A stretch of 64,000 nucleotides of DNA from Paraclostridium tenue (GCF_039521565.1 NZ_BAAACP010000004.1:1-64000), one strand, 5' to 3'; numbered from the stretch's first letter, positions 9,002 to 18,146 are shown. A program made the numbers and translations. The notes: generated by a model from the letters alone, not told the origin.

Positions 9002-9021
9002 CTAAAAGCTAATCTTTTTTT
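8991..9021 (+). terminator. Intrinsic terminator
   Basis: AAAAAGATTAGCT (8991-9003) pairs with AGCTAATCTTTTT (9007-9019) across an AAA loop, then more T residues. The left arm includes the stop codon of the CLC-F gene. Confidence 0.88.
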
Positions 9022-9124
9022 ATTTTTAACAAATATATTATTTTTATAAAAAATAAGTAGAAAAAAATTAATAGTTAATATATACTAAGTATTAGTACTA
9101 GATAATAATATCAGGAGGAATTAA

Positions 9125-10075
9125 ATGAAGAAAAAAGCAATTATAATAATTTCATCAGTTTTTATATTATTATTTTTAATAATATCTTACGTAGTTGGTT
9201 TTTTAGTATATGACGGTTCAGTTGGTTCTGTTCAAAAAATAAAAGATGAAGATATAGTAGAAGTATTTTCTCATAGAGAAGGAAGACCACTAGAAAAACT
9301 TAAAAATTATAAGTATGAAGATGTATTTATAAACTCGCCAGAAAATGGATATAAAATAGAAGGTAAATTTATAAAATCTAATAAAAATACTAACAATACA
9401 ATAATACTAGTTCATGGAATTGAAAGTAATTACTATGAATATTTAAAAAAGGCATATGAATACTTAGACTATGGATATAATGTTATGTTGTATAATCAAA
9501 GACATACAGGTAAAACTGGAGGAAGTGATTATACTTTTGGTTTAAGAGAAAAATATGATTTAGAAAATGTTGCGAAATTTATTCATAAAAAATACCCTAA
9601 TGGATTATTAGGAGCTCATGGACATTCAATGGGGGCTGCAACTGTAGTAATGCATTCTGAAATAAATGAAAAAAATAAGTATGTAGATTTTTATATAGCT
9701 GATTCACCATATCATGAAATGTCTGATGCTATAAGGTTAGGTATTGAAGCGAAAAATATACCACTTTTACCTGTAGGATATGCAAGAACTATGGGAAATA
9801 TATATACTAAAATTAAATCGGGATTTGATTATGAAGATGTAAAACCATATAAATCAGTACAGCATATAACTACGCCTATGTTTTTAATACATGGAAAAGA
9901 AGATAAAGTATGTTCTCCAAAGGGTAGTCAGATAATATATGATAATATACCTCATAATAAAAAAGAACTTTGGCTTATAGATAAAGTCCAACATGTTAAT
10001 GGATATGACATTTTAGGCAAGGAGTACTTTAATAGAATATATAAGTTTATAGAAGATAAAGTTGTTGAAAAATAG
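9125..10075 (+). CDS. Membrane-anchored alpha/beta hydrolase
   Basis: Serine hydrolase of the alpha/beta fold, 316 aa. An N-terminal uncleaved anchor (KKKAIIIISSVF, then about 20 hydrophobic residues) would place the catalytic domain outside the cell. Motifs: ILVHGIESN (oxyanion-hole strand), GAHGHSMGAAT with the nucleophile Ser near residue 167, HGKEDKVCSPKG with the likely catalytic Asp, and VQHVNGY with the likely His. The triad is therefore complete. The sequence resembles the YqkD/BAAT-like hydrolases; the substrate is unknown. The SD AGGAGG lies just before ATG 9125. It is a monocistronic unit between the CLC-F gene and the nusA operon. Confidence 0.85.
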   Translation: MKKKAIIIISSVFILLFLIISYVVGFLVYDGSVGSVQKIKDEDIVEVFSHREGRPLEKLKNYKYEDVFINSPENGYKIEGKFIKSNKNTNNTIILVHGIESNYYEYLKKAYEYLDYGYNVMLYNQRHTGKTGGSDYTFGLREKYDLENVAKFIHKKYPNGLLGAHGHSMGAATVVMHSEINEKNKYVDFYIADSPYHEMSDAIRLGIEAKNIPLLPVGYARTMGNIYTKIKSGFDYEDVKPYKSVQHITTPMFLIHGKEDKVCSPKGSQIIYDNIPHNKKELWLIDKVQHVNGYDILGKEYFNRIYKFIEDKVVEK

Positions 10076-10207
10076 AATGAAAAATGTGTTTATAGCACTA
10101 TGAAAGAAAATAAAAATACAAAGTGCTAAATTATATATAAAATTTGAAGGAAATAGATATAATATAAAAGGAAACTGGAGTTTCACTATTGAATAATACT
10201 AGAAAAT

Positions 10208-10236
10208 TTGCAAATAAAAACAATCTATGGTATCAT
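10208..10236 (+). promoter_or_regulatory. Promoter of the rimP-nusA-infB operon
   Basis: TTGCAA (10208-10213), 17-nt spacer, TATCAT (10231-10236). Predicted transcription start is near 10243, only about 25 nt before the leader hairpin at 10268. Confidence 0.6.
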
Positions 10237-10267
10237 AGTATATAAAATAGTATATAATGCAAAAACT

Positions 10268-10300
10268 AAGAGTGAGACGAAAAGTTCTCACTCTTTTATT
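10268..10300 (+). terminator. Leader terminator / attenuator before rimP
   Basis: AAGAGTGAGA (10268-10277) pairs with TCTCACTCTT (10286-10295) and runs into TTTT. It lies between the operon promoter and the rimP ribosome site, so transcription must read through it. In B. subtilis a NusA-dependent leader terminator autoregulates the equivalent operon; the same role is inferred here. Confidence 0.7.
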
Positions 10301-10349
10301 ATAGCATTTACAATGCTATAAAATAACAACTGAATAGGAGGGAAGCAAA

Positions 10350-10811
10350 ATGAAAAAGAGTACAGAATCATTAATAGAAGAGTTAGTACTTCCAATAACT
10401 AATGAACACAACATAGAGATAGTTGATGTTGAATATGTTAAAGAAGCTGGAGAATATTATTTAAGAATATTTATAGATAAAGATGGAGGAGTATCTCTAA
10501 ATGACTGTGAAGTTATAACAAGAGCTATAAATCCAATATTAGATGAAAAAGACCCAATAAAAGAAAACTATTTCTTAGAAGTATCTTCACCAGGTCTTGA
10601 TAGACCACTTAAAAAAGAAAAAGATTTTATAAGATATGCAGGAAGAGACGTAGAAGTTAAATTATATAAACCTATAAATGGATTAAAACATTTTGAAGCT
10701 CAATTAGTTGAGTTAGTGGACAATAAAATAGTTAAACTTATAGTTGATAATGAAGAAATGGAATTTGATAAAAAAGATATAGCACTTATAAGACTTGCTA
10801 TAAAATTCTAA
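10350..10811 (+). CDS. rimP: Ribosome maturation factor RimP
   Basis: Assists late assembly of the 30S subunit. It is 153 aa, the usual length. The N-terminal domain includes EIVDVEYVKEAGEYYLRIFI and the conserved DKDGGVSLNDCE. Next comes LEVSSPGLDRPLKK, the family signature, then an SH3-like C-terminal domain (IVKLIVDNEEMEF). The SD GGAGGG precedes ATG 10350. It is the first gene of the nusA/infB operon, 28 nt before nusA. Confidence 0.96.
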   Translation: MKKSTESLIEELVLPITNEHNIEIVDVEYVKEAGEYYLRIFIDKDGGVSLNDCEVITRAINPILDEKDPIKENYFLEVSSPGLDRPLKKEKDFIRYAGRDVEVKLYKPINGLKHFEAQLVELVDNKIVKLIVDNEEMEFDKKDIALIRLAIKF

Positions 10812-10839
10812 TTAAAACTTAATATAGGAGGACAAAAAA

Positions 10840-11913
10840 ATGAACCACGAGTTTATAGAAGCATTAGATGAATTAGAAAAAGATAGAGGAATTGATAAAG
10901 ATATACTTATAGATACTATAGAACAAGCACTTTTAACTGCTTATAAGAAAAATTTTGGATCTGCTCAAAATGTTAGAGTATACTTTGATAGAGAAAAAGG
11001 AGATGTAAAAGTTTACTCTCAAAGAGTTGTTGTTGATTCAGAAGATATATATGATACATTCTTAGAGATAGAAATAGATGAGGCAAGACAAATAAGTCCT
11101 AACTATGAAATCGGTGATATAATAGAAAGTGAAATAACTACTACAGAATTTGGAAGAATAGCAGCTCAAACAGCTAAGCAAGTAGTTGTTCAAAGAATAA
11201 GAGAAGCTGAAAGAGATATAGTATATAATGAATTTATAGATAAGCAAGATGAAATAGTAACAGGAGAAGTTGCTAGAGTAAATAAAAATATAGTTCATGT
11301 AAACCTTGGAAGAATAGAAGCTATAATGACTCAAGCAGAGCAAATACCAGGTGAATACTATCAAGCAGGACAAAAAATAAAAGTATATATATTAGAAGTG
11401 AAGAAAACTAACAAAGGGCCTCAAATAACTGTTTCAAGAAGCCATCCAGGTTTAGTTAAGAGATTATTTGAAATGGAAGTCCCTGAAATATTTGAAGGTA
11501 CTGTTCAAGTTAAGAGCATCGCTAGAGAAGCTGGATCAAGAACTAAGATGGCAGTTTACTCTGTAGATGAAAACATAGATCCAATAGGAGCATGTGTTGG
11601 ACCTAAAGGATCAAGAGTTAAAAATATTGTTGATGAATTAGGCGATGAAAAAATAGATATAATTAAATATAGTGAAAATCCAGTAGAATTTATATCTGCA
11701 GCACTTAGTCCATCAAAAGTTGTATCTGTAGATGTAAATGAAGAAGAAAAGAGTGCTTTAGTTGTAGTTCCTGACTATCAATTATCACTTGCAATAGGTA
11801 AAGAAGGGCAAAATGCAAGACTTGCAGCTAAGCTTACTAATTGGAAGATAGATATAAAAAGCGAAAGTCAAGCAGCTAAAGAAGCAGATAATAAAGAAGA
11901 ATTAGATGCTTAA
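10840..11913 (+). CDS. nusA: Transcription termination/antitermination protein NusA
   Basis: Binds RNA polymerase and nascent RNA, promoting pausing and intrinsic termination. It is 357 aa, the short Firmicutes form without the C-terminal acidic repeats. In order: N-terminal polymerase-binding domain (to about 125), S1 domain (GEVARVNKNIVHVNLGRIEA), KH1 (IDPIGACVGPKGSRVKNIV) and KH2 (LAIGKEGQNARLAAKLTNW). The SD TAGGAGG lies 8 nt before the ATG. Its leader may be under NusA autocontrol (see 10268). Confidence 0.97.
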   Translation: MNHEFIEALDELEKDRGIDKDILIDTIEQALLTAYKKNFGSAQNVRVYFDREKGDVKVYSQRVVVDSEDIYDTFLEIEIDEARQISPNYEIGDIIESEITTTEFGRIAAQTAKQVVVQRIREAERDIVYNEFIDKQDEIVTGEVARVNKNIVHVNLGRIEAIMTQAEQIPGEYYQAGQKIKVYILEVKKTNKGPQITVSRSHPGLVKRLFEMEVPEIFEGTVQVKSIAREAGSRTKMAVYSVDENIDPIGACVGPKGSRVKNIVDELGDEKIDIIKYSENPVEFISAALSPSKVVSVDVNEEEKSALVVVPDYQLSLAIGKEGQNARLAAKLTNWKIDIKSESQAAKEADNKEELDA

Positions 11914-11931
11914 TTATAAGGAGTGATACAT

Positions 11932-12204
11932 TTGCAAAAGGTGAAGAAAGTTCCTCAAAGAAAGTGTATAGCTTGTCAAGATAGAGACAATAAAAAAGAG
12001 TTAATAAGAATTGTCAAAAATAAAGAAGGACAAATATTTTTAGATAAAACAGGTAAAGCAAATGGTAGAGGTGCATATATTTGTAACTGTAGCGAATGTC
12101 TAAAAAAAGCAATTAAAAGCAAAGCTTTAAGTAGAGCTTTTAAAATTGAAGTTCCTGATGAAGTATATGAAAGCCTGATGAAGGAGATAGGTGACAATGA
12201 ATAA
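11932..12204 (+). CDS. ylxR: YlxR family RNA-binding protein (RnpM)
   Basis: Small basic protein (90 aa) of the YlxR/DUF448 family. In B. subtilis it binds the RNase P RNA and modulates its activity. The signature RKCIACQDRDNKKELIRIV and GRGAYIC are present. The start is taken as TTG 11932, 8 nt after AAGGAG; a GTG at 11923 overlaps the SD. The gene overlaps the next one by 8 nt, which suggests translational coupling. Confidence 0.92.
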   Translation: MQKVKKVPQRKCIACQDRDNKKELIRIVKNKEGQIFLDKTGKANGRGAYICNCSECLKKAIKSKALSRAFKIEVPDEVYESLMKEIGDNE

Positions 12205-12520
12205 ATCCAATGAAGCCAAAATTTACTCATTCTTAGGCTTAGCACAACGTGCAGGAAAGCTAGTATCAGGTGATGACTCTACTATGCTTGATATAAAAAA
12301 AAATAGGGTAAAATTAGTAATAGTGGCAGAAGATGCTTCAAATAATACGAAAAAGCTATTTAAAGATAAAACATCTTTTAGAAATATAGCATGCGTTACA
12401 TATTCAACAAAACTACAATTAGGGTTAGCTATAGGAAAAGCGCCTAGAGCAGTTATGGGAATAAAAGACGTGAGCTTTGCAGATAAGGTTTTAGAACTTA
12501 TTGAAAATACAAAAATATAA
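12197..12520 (+). CDS. ylxQ: YlxQ, L7Ae/L30e-type ribosomal protein paralogue
   Basis: Kink-turn RNA-binding protein of the L7Ae family, 107 aa, probably ribosome- or RNA-associated. Seen: FLGLAQRAGKLVSGDD, KLVIVAEDAS and IGKAPRAVMGI, all standard. ATG 12197 has AAGGAGA about 10 nt upstream; a GTG at 12191 is a weaker alternative. The start overlaps the end of ylxR. Confidence 0.92.
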   Translation: MNKSNEAKIYSFLGLAQRAGKLVSGDDSTMLDIKKNRVKLVIVAEDASNNTKKLFKDKTSFRNIACVTYSTKLQLGLAIGKAPRAVMGIKDVSFADKVLELIENTKI

Positions 12521-12534
12521 TAGGGGGTGGTCTT

Positions 12535-14478
12535 GTGTCAACAAGAGTATACCAATTAGCAGAAAATTTAGGAATGACTAGCGAAGAACTTATAGCTAAG
12601 CTAGGAGAACTAGATATAAACGTAAAAAACAAAAATGATGAATTAAGTCAAGATGATGCAGAAATGGCAATGGAATTATTAGGTGATGAATCTATATCAG
12701 GTAGTGGACTTCCAACTGTATCAGTTGAAGGAAAATTAACTGTTCAAGAATTAGCTAATAGTTTAGAAAAACCAGCTACAGAAATAATAATGAAGCTTAT
12801 GAAAATGGGAACTATGGCAACAATAAATCAAGAGTTAAACCTTGAAATAGCTTCATTAGTAGCTAAGGATTATGGATTTGAGCTTGTTGAAAAAGATATG
12901 ACAGAGCAAGAAGAAGCTGAAATAGATGAATTAATTGATATAGAAGAAGATAAAGAAGAAGATTTAGTAAAAAGACCTCCTGTAGTTACTGTAATGGGAC
13001 ACGTTGACCATGGTAAAACGTCATTACTAGATGCTATAAGATCAACAAGTGTAACTACAAATGAAGCTGGAGGAATAACTCAACATATAGGAGCATCAGA
13101 AGTTACTATAAATGGAGAAAAAATAGTATTTTTAGATACTCCAGGACATGAAGCTTTCACATCTATGAGAGCTAGAGGAGCACAAGTAACTGATATGGCT
13201 ATATTAGTTGTTGCAGCAGATGATGGTATAATGCCACAAACTATAGAAGCTATAAACCATGCTAAAGCTGCAGAAGTTCCAATAATAGTTGCGATAAATA
13301 AAATAGATAAGCCAGCTGCTAATGTTGATAGAGTTAAACAAGAATTAGCAGACCAAGGATTATTAGTTGAAGATTGGGGTGGAGATGTAATATCAGTTCC
13401 AGTATCAGCTAGACAAAAAACTAATATAGATGCATTACTTGAAATGATTCTATTAGTTGCAGAAGTAGAAGAATTAAAAGCTAACCCAAATAAAAGAGCT
13501 ATAGGTACTGTAATAGAAGCTCAACTTGATAAAGGTAGAGGACCAGTTGCAACTGTTCTTGTTCAAGGAGGTACTTTAAAAGTAGGAGATCCTGTAGTTG
13601 CAGGTACTGCTTGTGGTAAAGTAAGAGCTATGATAAATGACAAGGGTAGAAGAGTTAAGACTGCTGGACCATCTACTGCTGTTGAGATATTAGGATTATC
13701 AGAAGTTCCACAAGGTGGAGATCAATTCGTAGCAGTAGCTACTGATAAAATAGCTAGAAGTGTAGCAGAGAAGAGACAACATATAGCTAGAGAAGAAATG
13801 TTAAAATCTAACCAAAGAGTAAGTCTTGATGAATTCTTCAACCAAATGGCAGATGCAGATGTTAAAGAACTTAACTTAGTTGTTAAAGCTGATGTTCAAG
13901 GTTCTGTTCAAGCTGTTAAACAATCTTTAGAAAAATTATCTAATGAAGAAGTTGCTGTAAGAGTTATACATGGTGGTGTTGGAGCTGTAACTGAATCTGA
14001 TGTTATGCTAGCAAGAGCATCTAATGCGATAATAATAGGATTTAACGTAAGACCAGTTGCTACTGCTGAAGTAATGGCTAAAAAAGAAGAAGTTGATATA
14101 AGAACTTACACAATAATATATAAAGCTATAGAAGATGTACAAGCTGCTATGACAGGTATGTTAGACCCAGAATATATAGATGAAGATACAGGTAAGGCAG
14201 AAGTAAGAGAAACATTTAAAATATCTGGAGTTGGTACTGTAGCTGGATGTTATGTTTTAAGTGGTAAAATATTTAGAAATGGTAAAGTAAGAGTTGTAAG
14301 AGATGGATTTATAATCCATGAAGGTGAAATAGCAGCATTAAAGAGATTTAAAGATGACGCTAAAGAAGTTAACCATGGATATGAATGTGGTATAACAATC
14401 ACTAATTTCAACGATTTAAAAGAAGGCGATATAATAGAAGCTTATATAACTAAAGAAGTTGAAAGAAAATTAAAATAG
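12535..14478 (+). CDS. infB: Translation initiation factor IF-2
   Basis: GTPase that delivers initiator tRNA to the ribosome. It is 647 aa, the short Firmicutes form, with a GTG start behind GGGGGTGG. The N terminus carries two IF2_N modules (VYQLAENLGMTSEEL and LTVQELANSLEKP). The G domain has GHVDHGKTS (G1), DTPGHEAF (G3) and NKIDKP (G4). C-terminal domains II-IV follow, ending in ITNFNDLKEGDIIEAY. It lies 14 nt after ylxQ. Confidence 0.98.
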   Translation: MSTRVYQLAENLGMTSEELIAKLGELDINVKNKNDELSQDDAEMAMELLGDESISGSGLPTVSVEGKLTVQELANSLEKPATEIIMKLMKMGTMATINQELNLEIASLVAKDYGFELVEKDMTEQEEAEIDELIDIEEDKEEDLVKRPPVVTVMGHVDHGKTSLLDAIRSTSVTTNEAGGITQHIGASEVTINGEKIVFLDTPGHEAFTSMRARGAQVTDMAILVVAADDGIMPQTIEAINHAKAAEVPIIVAINKIDKPAANVDRVKQELADQGLLVEDWGGDVISVPVSARQKTNIDALLEMILLVAEVEELKANPNKRAIGTVIEAQLDKGRGPVATVLVQGGTLKVGDPVVAGTACGKVRAMINDKGRRVKTAGPSTAVEILGLSEVPQGGDQFVAVATDKIARSVAEKRQHIAREEMLKSNQRVSLDEFFNQMADADVKELNLVVKADVQGSVQAVKQSLEKLSNEEVAVRVIHGGVGAVTESDVMLARASNAIIIGFNVRPVATAEVMAKKEEVDIRTYTIIYKAIEDVQAAMTGMLDPEYIDEDTGKAEVRETFKISGVGTVAGCYVLSGKIFRNGKVRVVRDGFIIHEGEIAALKRFKDDAKEVNHGYECGITITNFNDLKEGDIIEAYITKEVERKLK

Positions 14479-14496
14479 TAAAAAGAGGTCGATATT

Positions 14497-14886
14497 ATGG
14501 CATCATACAATAGAACACAAAGAATAGGCGAAGAAATAAGAAAAGTTGTAAGTACAATGCTTATAAGTGGAATAAAAGACTATAGAATAAATTCTATGGT
14601 TAGTGTTACTGATGTTGAAGTAACTAATGATTTAAGTTATGCTTATGTATATGTAAGTATACTAGGTGGAAATAAAGAATCAAGCATGGCAGGACTTAAG
14701 AGTGCTTGTGGATATATAAGAAAAGAAGTAGGAAGAAATGTAAAGCTTAGACATACTCCGGAAATTATATTTAAATTAGATGATTCTATAGAAAAAGGAA
14801 TGTATATGGAAAATCTAATTAAAAAAGTGAATCAAGAGAATCAAAATAATAAAAAAGATTCTGATGAAGAAACTCAAGGAGAGTGA
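14497..14886 (+). CDS. rbfA: Ribosome-binding factor A
   Basis: 30S maturation factor with a KH-like fold, 129 aa. Seen: RTQRIGEEIRKVVSTML, VTDVEVTNDLSYAYVYVS, LRHTPEIIFKLDDSIEKG. The C-terminal tail is Asn/Glu-rich. It lies 18 nt after infB and 3 nt before nrnA, whose ribosome site (AAGGAGAG) lies inside the rbfA 3' end. Confidence 0.97.
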   Translation: MASYNRTQRIGEEIRKVVSTMLISGIKDYRINSMVSVTDVEVTNDLSYAYVYVSILGGNKESSMAGLKSACGYIRKEVGRNVKLRHTPEIIFKLDDSIEKGMYMENLIKKVNQENQNNKKDSDEETQGE

Positions 14887-14889
14887 TCT

Positions 14890-15870
14890 ATGCTAAATAA
14901 TATTAAAAATATTATAAAAGCTATAAGGGAAGGTAACAATTTTATTGTTACCTCTCATTATAGTCCGGATGGAGATAATATAGGCTCTACATTATCTATG
15001 TATTACACGCTTAAAAAATTAGGTAAGAATGTATTATATGTATTAGATGATACTATACCTGTTAATTTAAAATTTTTAGTTAAAGATATAAAAATATTAA
15101 AATCTGAAGAAATAGATGTTAATATAAGTGATTATATTTTAATATCTCTTGATTGTGGAGATGCAAATAGAATATGTGTTAGTGAACATATAAAAGAGTC
15201 TGTTAATAAATTAATTTGTATAGATCACCATGCAAGTAATAATAATTTTGGAGATTTAAATTATATAAATCCAAATGAATCATCTACTTGTGAATTAGTG
15301 TACAACTTACTAAAAGAGTTTTCGAAAGTTGTAGGTGAAAATATAATAGATGAAACTATAGCAACTTGTCTATACACAGGTCTTTTAACAGATACTGGAA
15401 ATTTCTCTTATTCAAACACTAATCCGAGCAGTTACTTAATGGCGTATGATTTAGTTTGTACAGGAGCTAAAAAAGATGTTATAATTCAAAAAATATTCCA
15501 AAGCAATCCATACAATTATTATAAGTTACTAGGTGAAGCTCTCGATACTTTAGATATTGTAGAGGGAAAAGTTGCTAGTATGATGTTAACAATGGATATG
15601 CTAGAAAGAAATCAAATTTCTTTTAATGATGCAGACGGAGTTACATCATATACTAGAGACATAGATGGAGTTGAAGTTGGTATTTTATTTAAAGAAAAAG
15701 GACTTAATGAGGTCAAGGTAAGTTTTAGATCTAAAAACTATGTAAATGTTAGTACTATTGCACAACATTTTGGAGGCGGAGGTCATGTTAGAGCTTCTGG
15801 ATGTACTATAAAAGATACTATAGAAAACGTTAAAAAAATGGTGATTGACGAAGTTTTAAAACATATTTAA
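14890..15870 (+). CDS. nrnA: DHH-family oligoribonuclease / pAp phosphatase NrnA
   Basis: Degrades short RNA oligonucleotides and pAp. It is 326 aa. The metal-binding DHH motifs are complete: SHYSPDGDNIGS, SLDCGDANR and CIDHHASN. The DHHA1 domain ends in HFGGGGHVRASGCTI, the substrate-binding Gly-rich loop. It sits between rbfA and truB, the usual Firmicutes position. Confidence 0.95.
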   Translation: MLNNIKNIIKAIREGNNFIVTSHYSPDGDNIGSTLSMYYTLKKLGKNVLYVLDDTIPVNLKFLVKDIKILKSEEIDVNISDYILISLDCGDANRICVSEHIKESVNKLICIDHHASNNNFGDLNYINPNESSTCELVYNLLKEFSKVVGENIIDETIATCLYTGLLTDTGNFSYSNTNPSSYLMAYDLVCTGAKKDVIIQKIFQSNPYNYYKLLGEALDTLDIVEGKVASMMLTMDMLERNQISFNDADGVTSYTRDIDGVEVGILFKEKGLNEVKVSFRSKNYVNVSTIAQHFGGGGHVRASGCTIKDTIENVKKMVIDEVLKHI

Positions 15871-15881
15871 GGATGATTAGT

Positions 15882-16787
15882 ATGAATAAAATAGTAAATA
15901 TATTAAAGCCTACAGGTATGACATCTCATGACGTTGTAGGAAAAGTTAGAAAAATTTTAAACATAAAAAAAGTTGGTCACACAGGTACCCTTGATCCAGA
16001 TGCATCAGGGGTACTACCTATATGTATAGGAAAAGCTACAAAAGTAAGTGAACTTATACTTAATAAGGATAAATCGTATATTTGTGAACTGACTTTAGGT
16101 ATAAACACAGATACTTATGATTCATCAGGAGAAATAATAGAAAGGTTTGAAGTTGGTAATATAAGTATGGATGATCTTGAAAAAGCATTTGATACTCAAA
16201 GAGGTGAAATAAAACAACTTCCACCAATGTACTCTGCTCTTAAAATCAATGGTAAAAGAATGTGTGATTTAGTTAGAGCTGGAAGAACTGATGAAATAAC
16301 ACTTAAGTATAGAGATGTTAATATAAAAGAATTAAATATACTTTCATTTAAGGATAATAAGATAATGTTTTATGTTAAATGTTCTAAGGGAACTTATGTA
16401 AGAAGTATATGTTACGACATAGGTGAAAAATTAGGTTGTGGAGGACATATGTCTTTTTTACTAAGAACATCATCAGGGAAATTTAATTTAGAAAATGCAA
16501 TAACATTAGAAGAATTAGAAAAATTATATAAAGAAGATAAATTAGATAAACATCTATATGATATAGATTATGTATTATCAAACTTTAATGATATACATAT
16601 AAATCCATTAGCTGTTAAATCGTATGTTAATGGAGCTATAGTGTATAAAAAAGGATTTGTAAAAGGAACTTTTAATGAAAGAGATGAACTTGTAAGAGTA
16701 TACAGTGAAAATAAGTTTTTAGGAGTTGGGAAATTCCTAAAAGTTGATGGGACATTATGCTTAAAAAGTGATAAACTATTTATATAG
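15882..16787 (+). CDS. truB: tRNA pseudouridine-55 synthase TruB
   Basis: Makes pseudouridine 55 in the T-loop of tRNAs, about 301 aa. Motifs: LNILKP-like opening (VNILKPTGMTSHDVV), GHTGTLDPDASGVLPI with the catalytic Asp, and CSKGTYVRSICYDIG. ATG 15882 is chosen because the SD (TAAGGATG) lies just upstream; ATG 15873 would overlap it. It lies 11 nt after nrnA and is co-transcribed. Confidence 0.96.
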   Translation: MNKIVNILKPTGMTSHDVVGKVRKILNIKKVGHTGTLDPDASGVLPICIGKATKVSELILNKDKSYICELTLGINTDTYDSSGEIIERFEVGNISMDDLEKAFDTQRGEIKQLPPMYSALKINGKRMCDLVRAGRTDEITLKYRDVNIKELNILSFKDNKIMFYVKCSKGTYVRSICYDIGEKLGCGGHMSFLLRTSSGKFNLENAITLEELEKLYKEDKLDKHLYDIDYVLSNFNDIHINPLAVKSYVNGAIVYKKGFVKGTFNERDELVRVYSENKFLGVGKFLKVDGTLCLKSDKLFI

Positions 16788-16811
16788 AATATAAGTAGTG
16801 GAGAATTTATT

Positions 16812-17735
16812 ATGACTATTATAAAATCATTAGATAAAGTAGTAAATATTGAAAATAGTATTATAACAATTGGAAATTTTGATGGTATTCATAAAGGGCA
16901 TATAAAATTAATAAAAAAAGCTGTTAAAGAAGCTAAACACAAAAAATTCAAAAGCATAGTATTTACTTTTGAAAATCATCCTATGAGATATTTTAGGGAA
17001 AATTCTATAAAAAGTATAATTACGAATGACGAAAAAATAAATATATTAAAATCATTAGGTGTAGATATGATTTTAATGGTTCCATTTAATGAATATATGA
17101 CTAAAATATCTGCCATGAACTTTGTTAAAGAAATTTTAATAGATAAATTAAAGTGTAAAAAAGTTATAGTAGGACATGACTTTACTTTTGCTAGAAATAA
17201 AGAAGGTACTGTAGATAAATTAAAGTCACTTGGAAAATTATATAATATGGAAGTTGAAGTTATAAACCCTATAAAAATAAATAATATAAGAGTTAGTAGT
17301 AGCTATATAAGACAACTTATTAGTCAAGGGAAAGTTCATAATATAAAAGAATTTCTAGGTAGAAATTATTGTCTAGAAGGTGAAGTAATTCATGCTAAGA
17401 AACTAGGCAGAACTATAGGTTTTCCAACTGCTAATTTAAATATAGATAATAATTTAATTATACCTAAATGTGGTATATATGCAGTTAAAGTATACTTAAA
17501 AGATAAGACTTACTATGGAGCCACTAACATAGGTTATAATCCAACTGTAAATGGACAAAGTTTATCTATAGAAACTAATATACTTAACTTTAATAAAGAC
17601 ATATATGGTCAAATAATTAAAATTGAGTTTTTAGAAAGAATAAGAGATGAAAGAAAATTTAATTCTTTAGATGAATTAAAAGCTCAATTACATAAAGACG
17701 TTAACTTTGTATACAAAAAGTATATTTACAAGTAG
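16812..17735 (+). CDS. ribF: Bifunctional riboflavin kinase / FAD synthetase
   Basis: Converts riboflavin to FMN and then FAD, 307 aa. The N-terminal nucleotidyltransferase domain has ITIGNFDGIHKGH and VSSSYIRQLISQG. The C-terminal kinase domain has GRTIGFPTANLNI and YGATNIGYNPTVNG. It follows truB by 24 nt. Its last codons overlap the -35 region of a probable rpsO promoter. No FMN riboswitch is seen, as expected inside this operon. Confidence 0.96.
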   Translation: MTIIKSLDKVVNIENSIITIGNFDGIHKGHIKLIKKAVKEAKHKKFKSIVFTFENHPMRYFRENSIKSIITNDEKINILKSLGVDMILMVPFNEYMTKISAMNFVKEILIDKLKCKKVIVGHDFTFARNKEGTVDKLKSLGKLYNMEVEVINPIKINNIRVSSSYIRQLISQGKVHNIKEFLGRNYCLEGEVIHAKKLGRTIGFPTANLNIDNNLIIPKCGIYAVKVYLKDKTYYGATNIGYNPTVNGQSLSIETNILNFNKDIYGQIIKIEFLERIRDERKFNSLDELKAQLHKDVNFVYKKYIYK

Positions 17736-17754
17736 ACATATTTTGTGTTAAAAT
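17725..17754 (+). promoter_or_regulatory. Candidate promoter of rpsO
   Basis: TTTACA (17725-17730), 18-nt spacer, TAAAAT (17749-17754). The -35 lies in the last codons of ribF. This would give rpsO its own transcript with a leader of about 80 nt. Confidence 0.45.
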
Positions 17755-17776
17755 AAGATTCGTGAACCGTTACTCG

Positions 17777-17813
17777 GCATTTGAACACTCCAATCAATGC
17801 TTAGTAATTGGGG
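17777..17813 (+). promoter_or_regulatory. Possible S15-binding pseudoknot in the rpsO leader
   Basis: CTCCAAT (17788-17794) pairs with ATTGGGG (17807-17813). The loop holds AATGC (17796-17800), which can pair with upstream GCATT (17777-17781), giving an H-type pseudoknot just before the SD GGAGG. S15 represses its own translation through leader structures in several phyla, so this is a plausible autoregulatory site. The structure was derived by eye. Confidence 0.4.
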
Positions 17814-17842
17814 ATTTAATAAAATAATGGAGGTATTCACAA

Positions 17843-18097
17843 ATGAACAAAACTGAAATAATAAAAGAATTCGGAAGATTTGAAGGAGATACTGGTTCTC
17901 CAGAAGTACAAATAGCTTTATTAACAGCTAGAATAAATGAATTAAATGGTCACTTAAAAGTTCACAAAAAAGATCATCACTCAAGAAGAGGTCTTTTAAA
18001 GATGGTAGGTAAGAGAAGAAACTTATTAGCTTACTTAAAAGAAAAGGACTTAGAAGGATACAGAGCTTTAATAGCTAAGTTAGGATTAAGAAAATAA
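17843..18097 (+). CDS. rpsO: 30S ribosomal protein S15
   Basis: Primary 16S rRNA-binding protein, 84 aa (usual 87-89). Seen: FGRFEGDTGSPEVQIALLT, HKKDHHSRRGLLKMVGKRR and LIAKLGLRK. The SD GGAGG precedes the ATG. It is followed by a strong terminator that separates it from degV; pnp, which often follows rpsO directly, is displaced here by the degV gene. Confidence 0.98.
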   Translation: MNKTEIIKEFGRFEGDTGSPEVQIALLTARINELNGHLKVHKKDHHSRRGLLKMVGKRRNLLAYLKEKDLEGYRALIAKLGLRK

Positions 18098-18112
18098 TTT
18101 AATTATTTTAAT

Positions 18113-18146
18113 AAAGAAGAAGGTTTATACCTTCTTCTTTTGTTTT
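18113..18146 (+). terminator. Intrinsic terminator after rpsO
   Basis: AAAGAAGAAGG (18113-18123) pairs with CCTTCTTCTTT (18130-18140), 6-nt loop, followed by TGTTTT. It ends the long rimP-to-rpsO operon. Confidence 0.92.

Noticed and set aside
10076..10349. T-box leader or extra gene before rimP
   Set aside because: No T-box motif and no frame with an SD; only the promoter and a terminator are supported.
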